DNA of 10,726 nt. Origin: Hyphomicrobiaceae bacterium UBA4118. GTDB taxonomy: Bacteria > Pseudomonadota > Alphaproteobacteria > Rhizobiales > Methyloligellaceae. The DNA is taken from positions 1-10,726 of the forward strand of contig DFXC01000033.1 in the NCBI GenBank assembly GCA_002383105.1. The letters run 5' to 3'. Under the pieces are notes generated by a model that was not told the origin of the DNA, searched no databases, and saw nothing but the letters and a program-made list of their open reading frames with translations. Positions 1-7,495 of this stretch are shown one piece after another (position 1 is the first letter of the stretch; each line of letters opens with the position of its first letter). The translations under genes and the position numbers were made by a program.

Positions 1-915
1 GTGAAGTACAACACCCAGGCGAACCTTGACCATTTTCTCAAGATCGTCGTCGGCACCGTCGGCGAGCGGCAGGTCGGCAAGCTGCTCGGTCCAGATTACA
101 AGCGGTGGCACAAAAAGTGGGGCGAACCGAAACAGCCGGGCGGGAAGCCTCGCCCCTGGCGCGCCAAGCACTGCATGACAGCATGGCGGTGGGCGACCAG
201 CTACGGCGTCACCATCGGCTTCGCCGATTGCCTGCGCGCCGACACCATCCTCGGCAAGCTCCGCTTCAGGCAGCCACCCCCCAGAACCGCCAAGCTCGAG
301 CTTGAGCACGTCAACGCCATCCGCGCAATCGCGCATGCCATGGGCCTCGGCTCGATTGCGCTCGCCACCACGATTCAGTTCGAGCTCGACCTGCGCCAGA
401 AGGACGTGATCGGCGAGTGGGAGCCGGCGCCGCAGATCGAGGGCGGGATCGCCTATCGTGGCCGGCGTTGGGTGAACGGCATCCTATGGACGGATATCGA
501 CGCCAATCAGATCCTGCGCAAGACGCACACCAAGACAAAAATTCCCCTCGAGTACGACCTCAAGGAATATCCCGCCATCCTCGAGGAGTTCGCCAAGAGT
601 CCCCCCGAGAGGCGCGTCGGCCCGCTCGTCGTCTATGAGCGCACCGGCAGGCCCTACAAGGCCGACGTCTTCGGCAGGACATGGCGGGCGATCGCCAACG
701 CTGCCGGCGTGCCGCCCGAAGTGCAGAACAGAGACGCGCGTGCCGGCGGCATCTCTGAGGGCCGCGATGCCGGTGTGCCTATCGCCGACAACATGAAGCT
801 ATCGGGTCACCTCAACCAGCAAACACATGAGCGCATCTACAACAGGAGCTCGCTCCCGCAGACGCGCCGCGTCGCCCGGCTCAGGCATGCTTGGCGCGAC
901 GAGAACAAGACGTGA
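1..915 (+). CDS. Tyrosine recombinase / phage-type integrase, probably 5'-truncated by the window edge
   Basis: This encodes a site-specific DNA recombinase of the tyrosine (lambda-integrase) superfamily, which would cut and rejoin DNA for a prophage, island or other integrated element. A SAM-like core-binding domain covers about residues 1-90 and the catalytic domain about 100-285. Visible catalytic positions are Arg132 (in ELDLRQKD), a candidate Lys at 178-180, Arg247 (in QNRDARAGGISE, where the usual His-x-x-Arg box has Arg at the first position), His270 (in LSGH) and the nucleophile Tyr280 (in ERIYNR). The QNRD-x-RAGGISE form recurs in integrases of Bradyrhizobium-like bacteria, from my memory of the family. 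Those proteins are usually nearer 390-400 aa, so the 304 aa seen here probably lack an N-terminal part. The GTG at base 1 may be an internal Val codon. The gene reads toward sodB. The recombinase class is secure; its activity, completeness and element type are not. Confidence 0.86.
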   Translation: MKYNTQANLDHFLKIVVGTVGERQVGKLLGPDYKRWHKKWGEPKQPGGKPRPWRAKHCMTAWRWATSYGVTIGFADCLRADTILGKLRFRQPPPRTAKLELEHVNAIRAIAHAMGLGSIALATTIQFELDLRQKDVIGEWEPAPQIEGGIAYRGRRWVNGILWTDIDANQILRKTHTKTKIPLEYDLKEYPAILEEFAKSPPERRVGPLVVYERTGRPYKADVFGRTWRAIANAAGVPPEVQNRDARAGGISEGRDAGVPIADNMKLSGHLNQQTHERIYNRSSLPQTRRVARLRHAWRDENKT

Positions 916-943
916 GGACGCATGAAGGACGCGTGAAGGACGC
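912..943 (+). repeat. Three tandem imperfect 11-bp repeats over the integrase stop codon
   Basis: Three consecutive near-identical units are visible: GTGAGGACGC (912-921), ATGAAGGACGC (922-932) and GTGAAGGACGC (933-943). The first unit contains the integrase stop codon (TGA, 913-915). Tandem short repeats beside an integrase gene can be recombinase-binding arm sites or part of an attachment region, but they can also arise by slippage. No matching copy elsewhere in the window marks a second boundary, so the role is not established. Confidence 0.6.
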
Positions 944-1027
944 GCCGCGTAAGGCTTTAGATCGAAAGGAGAATGCCGCTATGTCATGGCGGAGAAAGTG
1001 GAGGCGCACCGAACCTCCCTCGGCACC

Positions 1028-1055
1028 GGGCGTGGAGTTCAGGGGCTCCGCGCCC
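1028..1055. repeat. Strong inverted repeat (10-bp stem, 8-base loop)
   Basis: The arms GGGCGTGGAG (1028-1037) and CTCCGCGCCC (1046-1055) pair over 10 positions with one G-U wobble on the plus strand, around the loop TTCAGGGG. No T-tract follows, so it is not a standard intrinsic terminator. It lies 113 bases past the integrase stop. It could be an mRNA 3'-end structure, part of a small RNA, or a REP-like palindrome. The stem is seen directly; the role is unknown. Confidence 0.55.
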
Positions 1056-1152
1056 ACCCGACCCCCCCATACGCGTTTCATGCGGCCTTCATGGCAAATG
1101 GCGCAGGCTCTCCGCGCACGCCCAGAACTTTCCTATTAATTCTGAGCGCGGG

Positions 1153-1165
1153 GGCTCTTAGAGCC
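1153..1165. repeat. Short palindrome upstream of sodB
   Basis: GGCTCT-T-AGAGCC is a perfect 6-bp inverted repeat around one central base, about 110 bp upstream of the sodB start codon. Its size and symmetry would suit a dimeric repressor operator. It could equally be a weak hairpin or chance. It does not match an Irr or RirA motif that I know. Confidence 0.25.
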
Positions 1166-1275
1166 TTCGCGTTCTTATCATTTACGCCCCGGCAGAGAGC
1201 CCGGCTTGCCTCGACCCGACGGAACCTTTAGCGTTCGGCGCGCATTTCCACCTTCGCACCCGCAGGAGAACTGCC

Positions 1276-1878
1276 GTGGCCTTTGAACTCCCCCCCTTGC
1301 CTTACGCCTATGACGCGCTGCAGCCCTATATGTCGGCTGAGACGCTCCAATATCACCATGACAAGCACCACAAGGCCTATGTGGACAATCTGAACAAGCT
1401 GCTGCCGGGCTCAGGCTTCGAAGGCAAGAGCCTGGAGGAGATCGTCAAGGCGAGCTACGGGAAGAACCCGGGCATCTTCAACAACGCCGGCCAGGACTTC
1501 AATCACATCCAGTTCTGGCCGTGGATGAAGAAGGGCGGCGGCGGCAAGAAGGTGCCGGGCTCGTTGCTGGCCCTGATCGATCGCGATCTTGGCGGCTTTG
1601 ACAAATTCCGCAACGACTTCATTGAGGCCGGCAAAACCCAATTCGGCTCAGGCTGGGCTTGGCTCTCCCTCAAGGGTGGCAAGCTCGAGGTCACCAAGAC
1701 GCCGAACGGCGAGAACCCGCTGGTTCAGGGCGGCTGGCCGCTGCTCGGCGTGGATGTCTGGGAGCACTCCTACTACATCGACTATCGCAACGAGCGGCCG
1801 AAATACCTCGAGGCCTGGTTCGACCATCTGATCAACTGGGGTCACGTCGAGGAGATGTTCGACCTCGCGCCCAAGTAG
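1276..1878 (+). CDS. sodB: Superoxide dismutase, Fe type
   Basis: SodB converts superoxide to hydrogen peroxide and oxygen. The 200-residue protein begins MAFELPPLPY, lacks a signal peptide and is therefore cytoplasmic. The N-terminal helical-hairpin domain spans about residues 1-90 and the C-terminal alpha/beta domain about 95-195. The four metal ligands are His27 (LQYHHDKHH), His77 (DFNHIQFW), Asp160 and His164 (DVWEH). Gln73, in NNAGQDFNH, matches the second-sphere glutamine typical of iron enzymes; Mn enzymes carry it later in the chain. The subclass is therefore Fe or possibly cambialistic, as metal specificity cannot be proved from sequence. The GTG start is supported by AGGAGA at 1264-1269, 6 bases upstream, and by the standard family N-terminus. 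The length is normal. It is apparently monocistronic, converging on the ABC-F gene with 6 bp between stop codons and no obvious terminator in that gap. Confidence 0.96.
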   Translation: MAFELPPLPYAYDALQPYMSAETLQYHHDKHHKAYVDNLNKLLPGSGFEGKSLEEIVKASYGKNPGIFNNAGQDFNHIQFWPWMKKGGGGKKVPGSLLALIDRDLGGFDKFRNDFIEAGKTQFGSGWAWLSLKGGKLEVTKTPNGENPLVQGGWPLLGVDVWEHSYYIDYRNERPKYLEAWFDHLINWGHVEEMFDLAPK

Positions 1879-1884
1879 CTTTCG

Positions 1885-3753
1885 CTATTTGGGCGGATCC
1901 GCCGCTTCGCTCGCTTCCAGCCAGAGCTGCTCGGCGGTGGCAAGGTGGCGCTCGACTTCTGCGCGCGTCTTCATCAGCTCGGCAACTGATGGACCACCAT
2001 TGGATGGCGGAGTCGACAGCATCTCGTCGATCTCCGTGCGCCGCTGCCACAGCCTTTTCAACTCGGCTTCGGCCTGCGTGACCGCCTGGCGCAATCCCTT
2101 ATTGCGCTCGCGCGCTTCCGCCGACAGGCGCCGGTCGGCCTTCCGATTGCCTCGCCCAGAAGACCGCTGGCCGTCGTCTGCACCGCCGCGGCCCGAACGC
2201 AGGATCATATCGCGATAATCGTCGAGAGTGCCGTCATACTCCGTTGCCGTCCCGCCATCGACCAGCACGAGGCGATCGGCGATCAGCCCCAGCAGATGGC
2301 GGTCATGGCTGACCACGAGCACCGCTCCGCCAAAGTCGGTCAGGGCCTGCACCAGCGCCTCGCGTGCATCCACGTCGAGGTGATTGGTCGGCTCGTCGAG
2401 AATGAGAATATGCGGCGCGTCTCTGGTGATGAGCGCTAGCGACAGCCTCGCCCTCTCGCCGCCGGAGAGCTGGCGCACTTTCAGATTAGCCTTGTCTCCC
2501 GAAAATCCGAAGCGGCCGAGCTGAGCGCGGACCTCGCCGGGCTTGGCCCCTGCCAGAAGTCGCTCCATGTGCTGGAGCGGCGTGTCGTCGGCAACCAGCT
2601 CCTCGATCTGATGTTGGGCGAAATAGCCGACCCGCAATTTGCCGCTTGCCACAAGCGACCCGCCCATCGGCTTCAGCTGACTTGCCAGCAGCCGCGCCAA
2701 GGTCGTCTTGCCGTTGCCGTTGCGGCCCACCAGCGCGATGCGGTCGTCGGGATCGATCCGCAGATTGAGCCCCGACAGCACAGGCGTGTCCGCCACATAG
2801 CCGACGGCAACGTCGTCAAGCACGATCAGCGGCGGGCGCAGCTCCTTGGGGCTGGGAAAGTCGAAGACGAGCGAGGCATCCTCGGCCACCGCCGCGATCG
2901 GCTTCATCGCCGCCAGCGCCTTCAGGCGGCTTTGCGCCTGGCGCGCGGTGTGCGCCTTGTAGCGCCAGCGATCGACATAGGCCTGCAGCTTCTTGGCCTT
3001 CGCCTCCTGTTGGGTGCGCATCGCCTCAATTTGGGCTTGACGCTCGCTCCGCTGCCGCTCGAACGCGTCATAGTTGCCGGCATAGAGCGCCATCTTGCCG
3101 TGATCGAGATGCAGGATGTAGTTGACCACGTTGTTCAAGAGATCACGCTCGTGGCTCACCACGATGATGCTGCTGCGATAGGTCTTGAGGAAGGACTCGA
3201 GCCACAGCGCCGCCTCGAGATCGAGATGGTTGGACGGCTCGTCGAGCAGCAACAGGTCGGGTTCCGAGAACAGAAGCGCGGCAAGCGCGACCCGCATGCG
3301 CCAACCGCCGGAGAAGGAATCGAGCGGTTGATGTTGCGCGTCCTCGGGGAAGCCGAGACCGGCGAGAATGCGGGAAGCTCGCGCCGGCGCCCCATGGGCA
3401 TCGATGGTATTCAGCCGTTCGTGGATTTCGCCGATGCGGTGGGGATCCTCGGCGTGCTCGGCTTCCGCAAGCAATTGCGCGCGCTCGGTGGCAGTGGCGA
3501 GCACGGTCTCGAAGGGCGTCGCCGCGCCCCCCGGCGCTTCCTGCGCGACATAGCCGATGCGCGTGCCTGACGGGCACTCGATGGTACCGTCGTCGGCCTC
3601 ATAGACCCCGGCAACGACCTTCAGCAGCGTCGATTTTCCCGCGCCGTTACGGCCGACCAGGCCGACGCGGCTCCGCGGCGGCAGGGCTGCGGAAGCCCGG
3701 TCGAGGACGAGGTGGCCGCCCAAGCGCAGCGTAAGGCCGTCAAAAGTGAGCAT
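1885..3753 (-). CDS. ABC-F family ATPase, YheS-like
   Basis: This soluble tandem ATPase has two ABC domains and no membrane segments, so it is not a transporter. ABC-F proteins act on ribosomes in translation or antibiotic protection; this one most resembles E. coli YheS, whose exact role is unclear. Domain 1 has Walker A at residues 34-42 (GRNGAGKST), signature SFSGG at 146-150 and Walker B ending in Asp171-Glu172 (LLLLDEPSNHLD). A charged interdomain linker (about 230-285) is the P-site tRNA interaction motif region. Domain 2 has Walker A at 343-351 (GRNGNGKTT), signature LSGGE at 429-433 and Walker B with Asp453-Glu454 (DEPTNHLD). The tail (about 520-615) is basic and coiled-coil-like, as in YheS. 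The 622-aa length and the start MLTFDGLTLR fit that subgroup. No Shine-Dalgarno is visible before the ATG. The stop of the upstream DUF853 gene is 44 bases away, so co-transcription is likely. Confidence 0.94.
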   Translation of the reverse strand: MLTFDGLTLRLGGHLVLDRASAALPPRSRVGLVGRNGAGKSTLLKVVAGVYEADDGTIECPSGTRIGYVAQEAPGGAATPFETVLATATERAQLLAEAEHAEDPHRIGEIHERLNTIDAHGAPARASRILAGLGFPEDAQHQPLDSFSGGWRMRVALAALLFSEPDLLLLDEPSNHLDLEAALWLESFLKTYRSSIIVVSHERDLLNNVVNYILHLDHGKMALYAGNYDAFERQRSERQAQIEAMRTQQEAKAKKLQAYVDRWRYKAHTARQAQSRLKALAAMKPIAAVAEDASLVFDFPSPKELRPPLIVLDDVAVGYVADTPVLSGLNLRIDPDDRIALVGRNGNGKTTLARLLASQLKPMGGSLVASGKLRVGYFAQHQIEELVADDTPLQHMERLLAGAKPGEVRAQLGRFGFSGDKANLKVRQLSGGERARLSLALITRDAPHILILDEPTNHLDVDAREALVQALTDFGGAVLVVSHDRHLLGLIADRLVLVDGGTATEYDGTLDDYRDMILRSGRGGADDGQRSSGRGNRKADRRLSAEARERNKGLRQAVTQAEAELKRLWQRRTEIDEMLSTPPSNGGPSVAELMKTRAEVERHLATAEQLWLEASEAADPPK

Positions 3754-3766
3754 GGGGGATCAGTAG

Positions 3767-3782
3767 CGGCTTGGCGAAGCCG
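3767..3782 (-). promoter_or_regulatory. Small hairpin just upstream of the ABC-F start codon
   Basis: On the minus strand CGGCTT-CGCC-AAGCCG forms a 6-bp stem with a 4-base loop. It sits in the 44-base gap after the DUF853 stop and ends 13 bases before the ABC-F ATG. No T-run follows, so it is not a typical intrinsic terminator. Because the ABC-F gene has no visible ribosome binding site, the hairpin might influence its translation or mRNA processing; that is speculation. Confidence 0.3.
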
Positions 3783-3797
3783 GGTAAACCGTTTGGT

Positions 3798-5494
3798 CTA
3801 CTGACGCTTGCGGCCGCCGAGTATTCCGCGCTCGACGACATTAATGCTCTTGAACGGCACATATTTCTCGTCGGCCGATTTTGCCGTCGCTGACTTCTCG
3901 GAAGACGGTGAACTGGCACCGCCTCCAGAGTCCAGTGCGCCGAAACCAGTGAAGCCGCCCCCGCCACGCCTGTTGCGGCCCTTGAGTGCATCCGTCAGCA
4001 CGCGCGTCGCCAAAGGTACGCCTGTTTTGATCAAAGTTTTGCCGAGCGTCGTCCAGAAACTATCGCTGCGCGAGCTACCACCACCAGCCCTCTTCGTCCC
4101 AGCCGTTTCGTTGGCCGGCGCGGCCTCCGCATCAGCTCGCTCGGCTGTACGCTTCTGCAAGATCTCGTAGGCCGACTCGCGATCGATGGTCTTGCTATAG
4201 TCCGTCTCAAGGAAGTTCTTACTCGCCTCGATTACCGCCTCGCGCTCGGCATCTGTCACGGGACCGATACGTGAGTTTGGCGGCCTGACCAGCGTGCGCT
4301 GCACTATGGTGGGCTGGCCCTTGGCATCCAGCGTTGAGACCAAGGCCTCGCCGACGCCAAGCTCCATGATCGCCTTCTCGGTGTCGAAAGCAGGGTTGGC
4401 GCGGAAGGTCGTTGCTGCCGCCTTCACCGCCTTCTGCTCGGCAGGGGTGAAAGCGCGCAGCGCGTGCTGCACGCGATTGCCGAGTTGGCTCGACACGGTG
4501 TCCGGAACGTCGAGCGGATTCTGCGTGACGAAATAGACGCCGACGCCCTTCGACCGGATAAGCCGCACCACCTGCTCGATCTTCTGGAGCAGTGCCTTAG
4601 GCGCATCGTTGAACAAGAGATGCGCCTCATCGAAGAAGAAGACGAGCTTCGGTTTGTCCAGATCGCCGACCTCGGGCATCTCCTCGAACAGCTCCGACAA
4701 CAGGAACAGGAGGAAGGTCGCGTAAATTCGCGGGGAGTCCATTAACTTGTCAGCAGCGAGGATGCTGATGTAGCCGCATCGCCCCTTAGTTTTCATCAGA
4801 TCGTTGATATTGAGAGGGGGCTCCCCGAAGAAATGCTCGCCACCCTGCTGCTCGAGCACGAGTAGCGAACGCTGGATGGTGCCGATCGATGCCTTGCTGA
4901 TGTTGCCGTATTTGGTGGTGAGCTCGTCGGCGCGCGCTGCAAGATCCTCAAGCCAGGCCTGCAAGTCCTTGAGATCGATGAGCTGAAAATTCTTGTTCTT
5001 GGCCTTCTCCTCGTCGGCGATTTTGAACGCGATGTTAAGCACGCCCTCCTGCACATCGTTTAGGTTCATAAGTCTGGACAGGAGCAGCGGACCCATCTCG
5101 AAGACGGTAGCCCTGATCGGCAGACCCTTATCACCAAAGACATCCCAGAAGATCACTGGATAGCCCTGAAACTCATTCGTGAAGCCGATCTGCTTGGCGC
5201 GCTCCTCAAGACGCGCGTCGGTTGCCCGGGCTCGGCTAGACCCGAAAGGTCGCTTTTCACATCGGCGCAAAAGACCGGAACGCCATGGTCTGAAAATTCC
5301 TCCGCCAAACCCTGCAGGGTGACGGTCTTGCCGGTGCCCGTGGCGCCGGTGATGAGGCCGTGGCGGTTGGCGAGGCGGAGATAGATGAATTCGGGCTTGG
5401 TGCTCTTGCCGATATAGACGCTGTCGTCAGGAGTCGTGGTGGCCACCTCGCCTTGGCTTACTTCCACTTTCGGCGCCGCCTTGGCCTTCGCCAT
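3798..5494 (-). pseudogene. DUF853 / YjgR-type HerA-like ATPase, split by a one-base frameshift
   Basis: This is a P-loop ATPase of the HerA/FtsK-like DUF853 (E. coli YjgR) family, whose cellular role is poorly known. The 5' part starts at ATG 5494-5492 ([10 protein letters not shown]) behind a strong GGAGG (within 5501-5508) and carries Walker A GATGTGKT at residues 50-57, then [19 protein letters not shown]. The reading frame then shifts near 5225-5230. The 3' part continues in another frame with [30 protein letters not shown], Walker [11 protein letters not shown] (about residue 286 of the restored chain) and TQNPLDVPD. Adding one base gives about 565 aa, with a Gly/Ser-rich low-complexity tail. 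Both halves are well conserved and no other lesion is seen, so the shift may be a sequencing error or a recent mutation. The downstream piece has an internal ATG at 5270 but would lack Walker A. It is divergent from the mutase operon and probably co-transcribed with the ABC-F gene. Confidence 0.88.
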
Positions 5495-5519
5495 CGCCGT
5501 TCCTCCCCTTGTTTGCTGC

Positions 5520-5538
5520 CGGCACTCTACCGGTGCCG
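5520..5538. repeat. Inverted repeat in the divergent intergenic region
   Basis: CGGCAC (5520-5525) and GTGCCG (5533-5538) pair around a 7-base loop. It lies between the divergent starts of the DUF853 gene and the mutase operon, in what is probably the DUF853 5' leader. It could be an operator half-site pair or a leader hairpin. No regulator is identifiable from it. Confidence 0.25.
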
Positions 5539-5627
5539 AGCCCGCCCGCAAAGATGCCCGCACGCCGCGGCGCTCTAGGCCACCCGCTTCTTTCTTGGCC
5601 CTTCGCCTTCGTGCTAGGAGGAGACTT

Positions 5628-5633
5628 AAGGAG
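5628..5633 (+). promoter_or_regulatory. Ribosome binding site that decides the mutA start
   Basis: AAGGAG lies 8 bases before a TTG codon (5642) and 17 bases before the in-frame ATG (5651). The spacing is ideal for the TTG and too long for the ATG, so it favours a TTG start that adds three residues (M-T-A) before MAEQN. A further GGAGGAG at 5617-5623 is even more distant. Confidence 0.5.
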
Positions 5634-5641
5634 CTTAGAGC

Positions 5642-7489
5642 TTGACGGCAATGGCGGAACAGAACCTGGCAGGCGCCTTTCCTGCCGCCGACGAGGCGGC
5701 CTGGAAGGCGCTCGTGGACGAGGCGTTGAAAGGCGCGCGATTCGCCTCGCTCCAGTCGCGGAGCTATGACAGCATCGTCATCGAGCCACTCTACGCCCGG
5801 GCGAAGGACGTGAGCCCCATCGCCACGGGACGCGCTTCCGGCGAGCCCTGGAGCGTCATGCAGCGGGTCGATCTCCCCGACCCCGCCGCTGCCAACAAGC
5901 AGATCCTGGACGACTTGAACAACGGCGCGAACGGCCTCGCGCTCGTGTTCGAAGGCGATGTCGGCGACTACGGATACGCCCTTCCCGCGACCGAAGCCGC
6001 GGTCAAGCAACTGCTCGATGGCATCCATCTCGAGGCCGGCATCGCCGTCGAGCTCGCCTTCGGCCCACCCTCGCGGCAAGTCGCAAAGATCATCGCCAGT
6101 CATGTGAAGGCGAAAGGGCTTGCGCCGTCGGGGGTCGAGATGCGGTTCGGCTTCGACCCGCTGGGCGCCATGGCCATGCGCGGCACGGCCCCCATGCCCT
6201 GGCCCGAGCTCGCGCCGCTCGTCGCCGGCCTGATCGGCGATCTCGTGAAGCAAGGGTTCGCCGGTCCCTTCGCTGTGGCCGATGGCAGGCCGGTCCATGC
6301 CGCCGGTGGCTCAGAAGCGCAGGAGCTCGCCTTCGTTCTCGCCAACGCCGTCGCCTATCTGCGTGCGCTGGAAGCAGGCGGTATCGCGCTCGAGACAGCA
6401 CGCCGCTTGATCTATTTCCGCCTCGCAGCCGACCAGGACCAGTTTCTCACCACCGCCAAGTTCCGTGCGGTGCGCAAGCTGTGGGCGCGCGTCGAGGAGG
6501 CATGCGGGCTCGAGCCGCTTCCTGTTTTCCTCGCCGCCGAAACCGCCTGGCGGATGATGACGAAGCGCGATCCGCACGGGAACATCGTGCGCGGCACCAT
6601 CGCCGCACTGGCTGCCGCAGTCGGCGGCGCCGATGCGGTGACGGTGCTGCCGTTCAGCGCCGCGCACGGGCTTCCCGACGCGTTTGCGCGTCGCATCGCC
6701 CGCAACACGCAGACCATCCTCATCGAGGAAGCCAATATCCACCGCGTCGCCGATCCGGCCGCGGGGTCGGGAGCCATCGAGGCGCTCACCGATGCGCTCT
6801 CAGCTACCGCCTGGACGCTTTTCCAGGAGATCGAGCGCGCAGGCGGCACGGCCAAGGCCCTTGCGACCGGATCGATCCAGCGTGAAGTGGCCAAGGTGCG
6901 GGCCGAACGCGAAGCCAATGTCGCGCGCCGGAAGGATACTCTGATCGGAACCAGCGACTTCCCCGATCTCGCCGAGGACGCGGTGAACGTGATCGAGAGC
7001 ACGGCCCCGCCGCCGCCTCAGGCACCGCAGAGCGCCCACTTCGAGCCGCTTGCTCGCTTGCGGCTTGCCGAGCCCTTCGAGCGTTTGCGCGACCGCAGCG
7101 ACGCCTATCTCGCCTTGCATGGCGAGCGGCCCAAAGTCTTTCTCGCCTGTCTCGGACGCGCTTCGGATTTCAGCGCGCGCGCGAGCTTCGCCAAGAGCCT
7201 GTTTGAGGCGGGCGGCATCGAAGCCGTGGAAGGAAGCGGCCACAACCTGGTGAAACGATTCAAGGATTCAGGCGCGAAGCTTGCCTGCCTCTGCTCCTCC
7301 GACAAGGTCTACGCGGGAGAGGCGGAAAGCACGGCGAAAGCTCTGCTGGCCGCCGGAGCCAAGCGCGTCTACCTCGCGGGCCAGCCGGGCAGCAATTGCC
7401 AAGCCTGGGAGGCTGCCGGCATTAGCACCTTCCTTCAGCAGGGCTGTGATACGCTTGCTATCCTCAGCGCCGCTTATGACGAGATCTGA
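5642..7489 (+). CDS. mutA: Methylmalonyl-CoA mutase small (beta) subunit
   Basis: This is the non-catalytic partner of the heterodimeric adenosylcobalamin-dependent methylmalonyl-CoA mutase, which interconverts (R)-methylmalonyl-CoA and succinyl-CoA in the cytoplasm. It has 615 residues, normal for the family (about 600-640). An N-terminal arm leads into a mutase TIM barrel (about 40-440; [14 protein letters not shown] at 40-53, [19 protein letters not shown] at 351-369). A Pro-rich linker (about 455-463) leads to a degenerate cobalamin-binding-like domain (about 497-615). Where the large subunit has DGHDRG, this chain reads [12 protein letters not shown] (505-516). The cobalt-coordinating His is therefore absent, as expected for a small subunit. 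The start is TTG 5642 by Shine-Dalgarno spacing, with ATG 5651 as the alternative. It ends 6 bases before the large-subunit gene, forming an operon. No MeaB or epimerase gene is nearby, and I see no cobalamin riboswitch in the leader. Confidence 0.93.
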   Translation: MTAMAEQNLAGAFPAADEAAWKALVDEALKGARFASLQSRSYDSIVIEPLYARAKDVSPIATGRASGEPWSVMQRVDLPDPAAANKQILDDLNNGANGLALVFEGDVGDYGYALPATEAAVKQLLDGIHLEAGIAVELAFGPPSRQVAKIIASHVKAKGLAPSGVEMRFGFDPLGAMAMRGTAPMPWPELAPLVAGLIGDLVKQGFAGPFAVADGRPVHAAGGSEAQELAFVLANAVAYLRALEAGGIALETARRLIYFRLAADQDQFLTTAKFRAVRKLWARVEEACGLEPLPVFLAAETAWRMMTKRDPHGNIVRGTIAALAAAVGGADAVTVLPFSAAHGLPDAFARRIARNTQTILIEEANIHRVADPAAGSGAIEALTDALSATAWTLFQEIERAGGTAKALATGSIQREVAKVRAEREANVARRKDTLIGTSDFPDLAEDAVNVIESTAPPPPQAPQSAHFEPLARLRLAEPFERLRDRSDAYLALHGERPKVFLACLGRASDFSARASFAKSLFEAGGIEAVEGSGHNLVKRFKDSGAKLACLCSSDKVYAGEAESTAKALLAAGAKRVYLAGQPGSNCQAWEAAGISTFLQQGCDTLAILSAAYDEI

Positions 7490-7495
7490 CCGCCG

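Larger units (their letters stand above)
916..1275. other. 360-bp gap between integrase and sodB, no convincing gene
   Basis: This stretch holds the distal part of the tandem repeat, a 28-base hairpin (1028-1055), a 13-bp palindrome (1153-1165) and the sodB ribosome binding site. A short frame at 981-1139 (ATG at 981, 52 codons, Arg/Pro-rich) has a good Shine-Dalgarno-like AAGGAG at 966-971, 9 bases upstream. Its product resembles nothing I recognise and the frame contains the strong hairpin, so I do not call it a gene. I see no tRNA gene or tRNA 3' end that could be the integrase target, and no convincing -35/-10 pair, although the sodB promoter presumably lies here. Confidence 0.5.

Noticed and set aside
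916..1275. tRNA gene or tRNA 3' fragment as integrase attachment site
   Set aside because: No T-loop GTTCGA-type motif with a cloverleaf-compatible surround was found on either strand.
2569..3570. Long open frame (333 codons) on the plus strand, antisense to the ABC-F gene
   Set aside because: It lies wholly opposite conserved ABC-F sequence, has no family resemblance, and is typical of antisense frames in GC-rich coding DNA.
5221..5240. Programmed ribosomal frameshifting in the DUF853 gene
   Set aside because: There is no slippery heptamer or obvious downstream pseudoknot, and the family is normally encoded in one frame.
3798..5270. Treating the DUF853 3' part as a complete 490-aa protein starting at ATG 5270
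   Set aside because: Its first 16 or so residues do not match the family, it lacks the P-loop, and the missing N-terminus lies directly upstream in another frame with its own ribosome binding site.
5495..5641. Cobalamin riboswitch upstream of the mutase operon
   Set aside because: The leader is too short and I see no B12-box-like core. Mutase genes are not the usual targets.
5514..6298. Long minus-strand frame opposite the start of the small mutase gene, running into the DUF853 5' part
   Set aside because: Only the segment from 5494 downward matches the DUF853 family and has a ribosome binding site. The upstream part is the shadow of the mutase gene.
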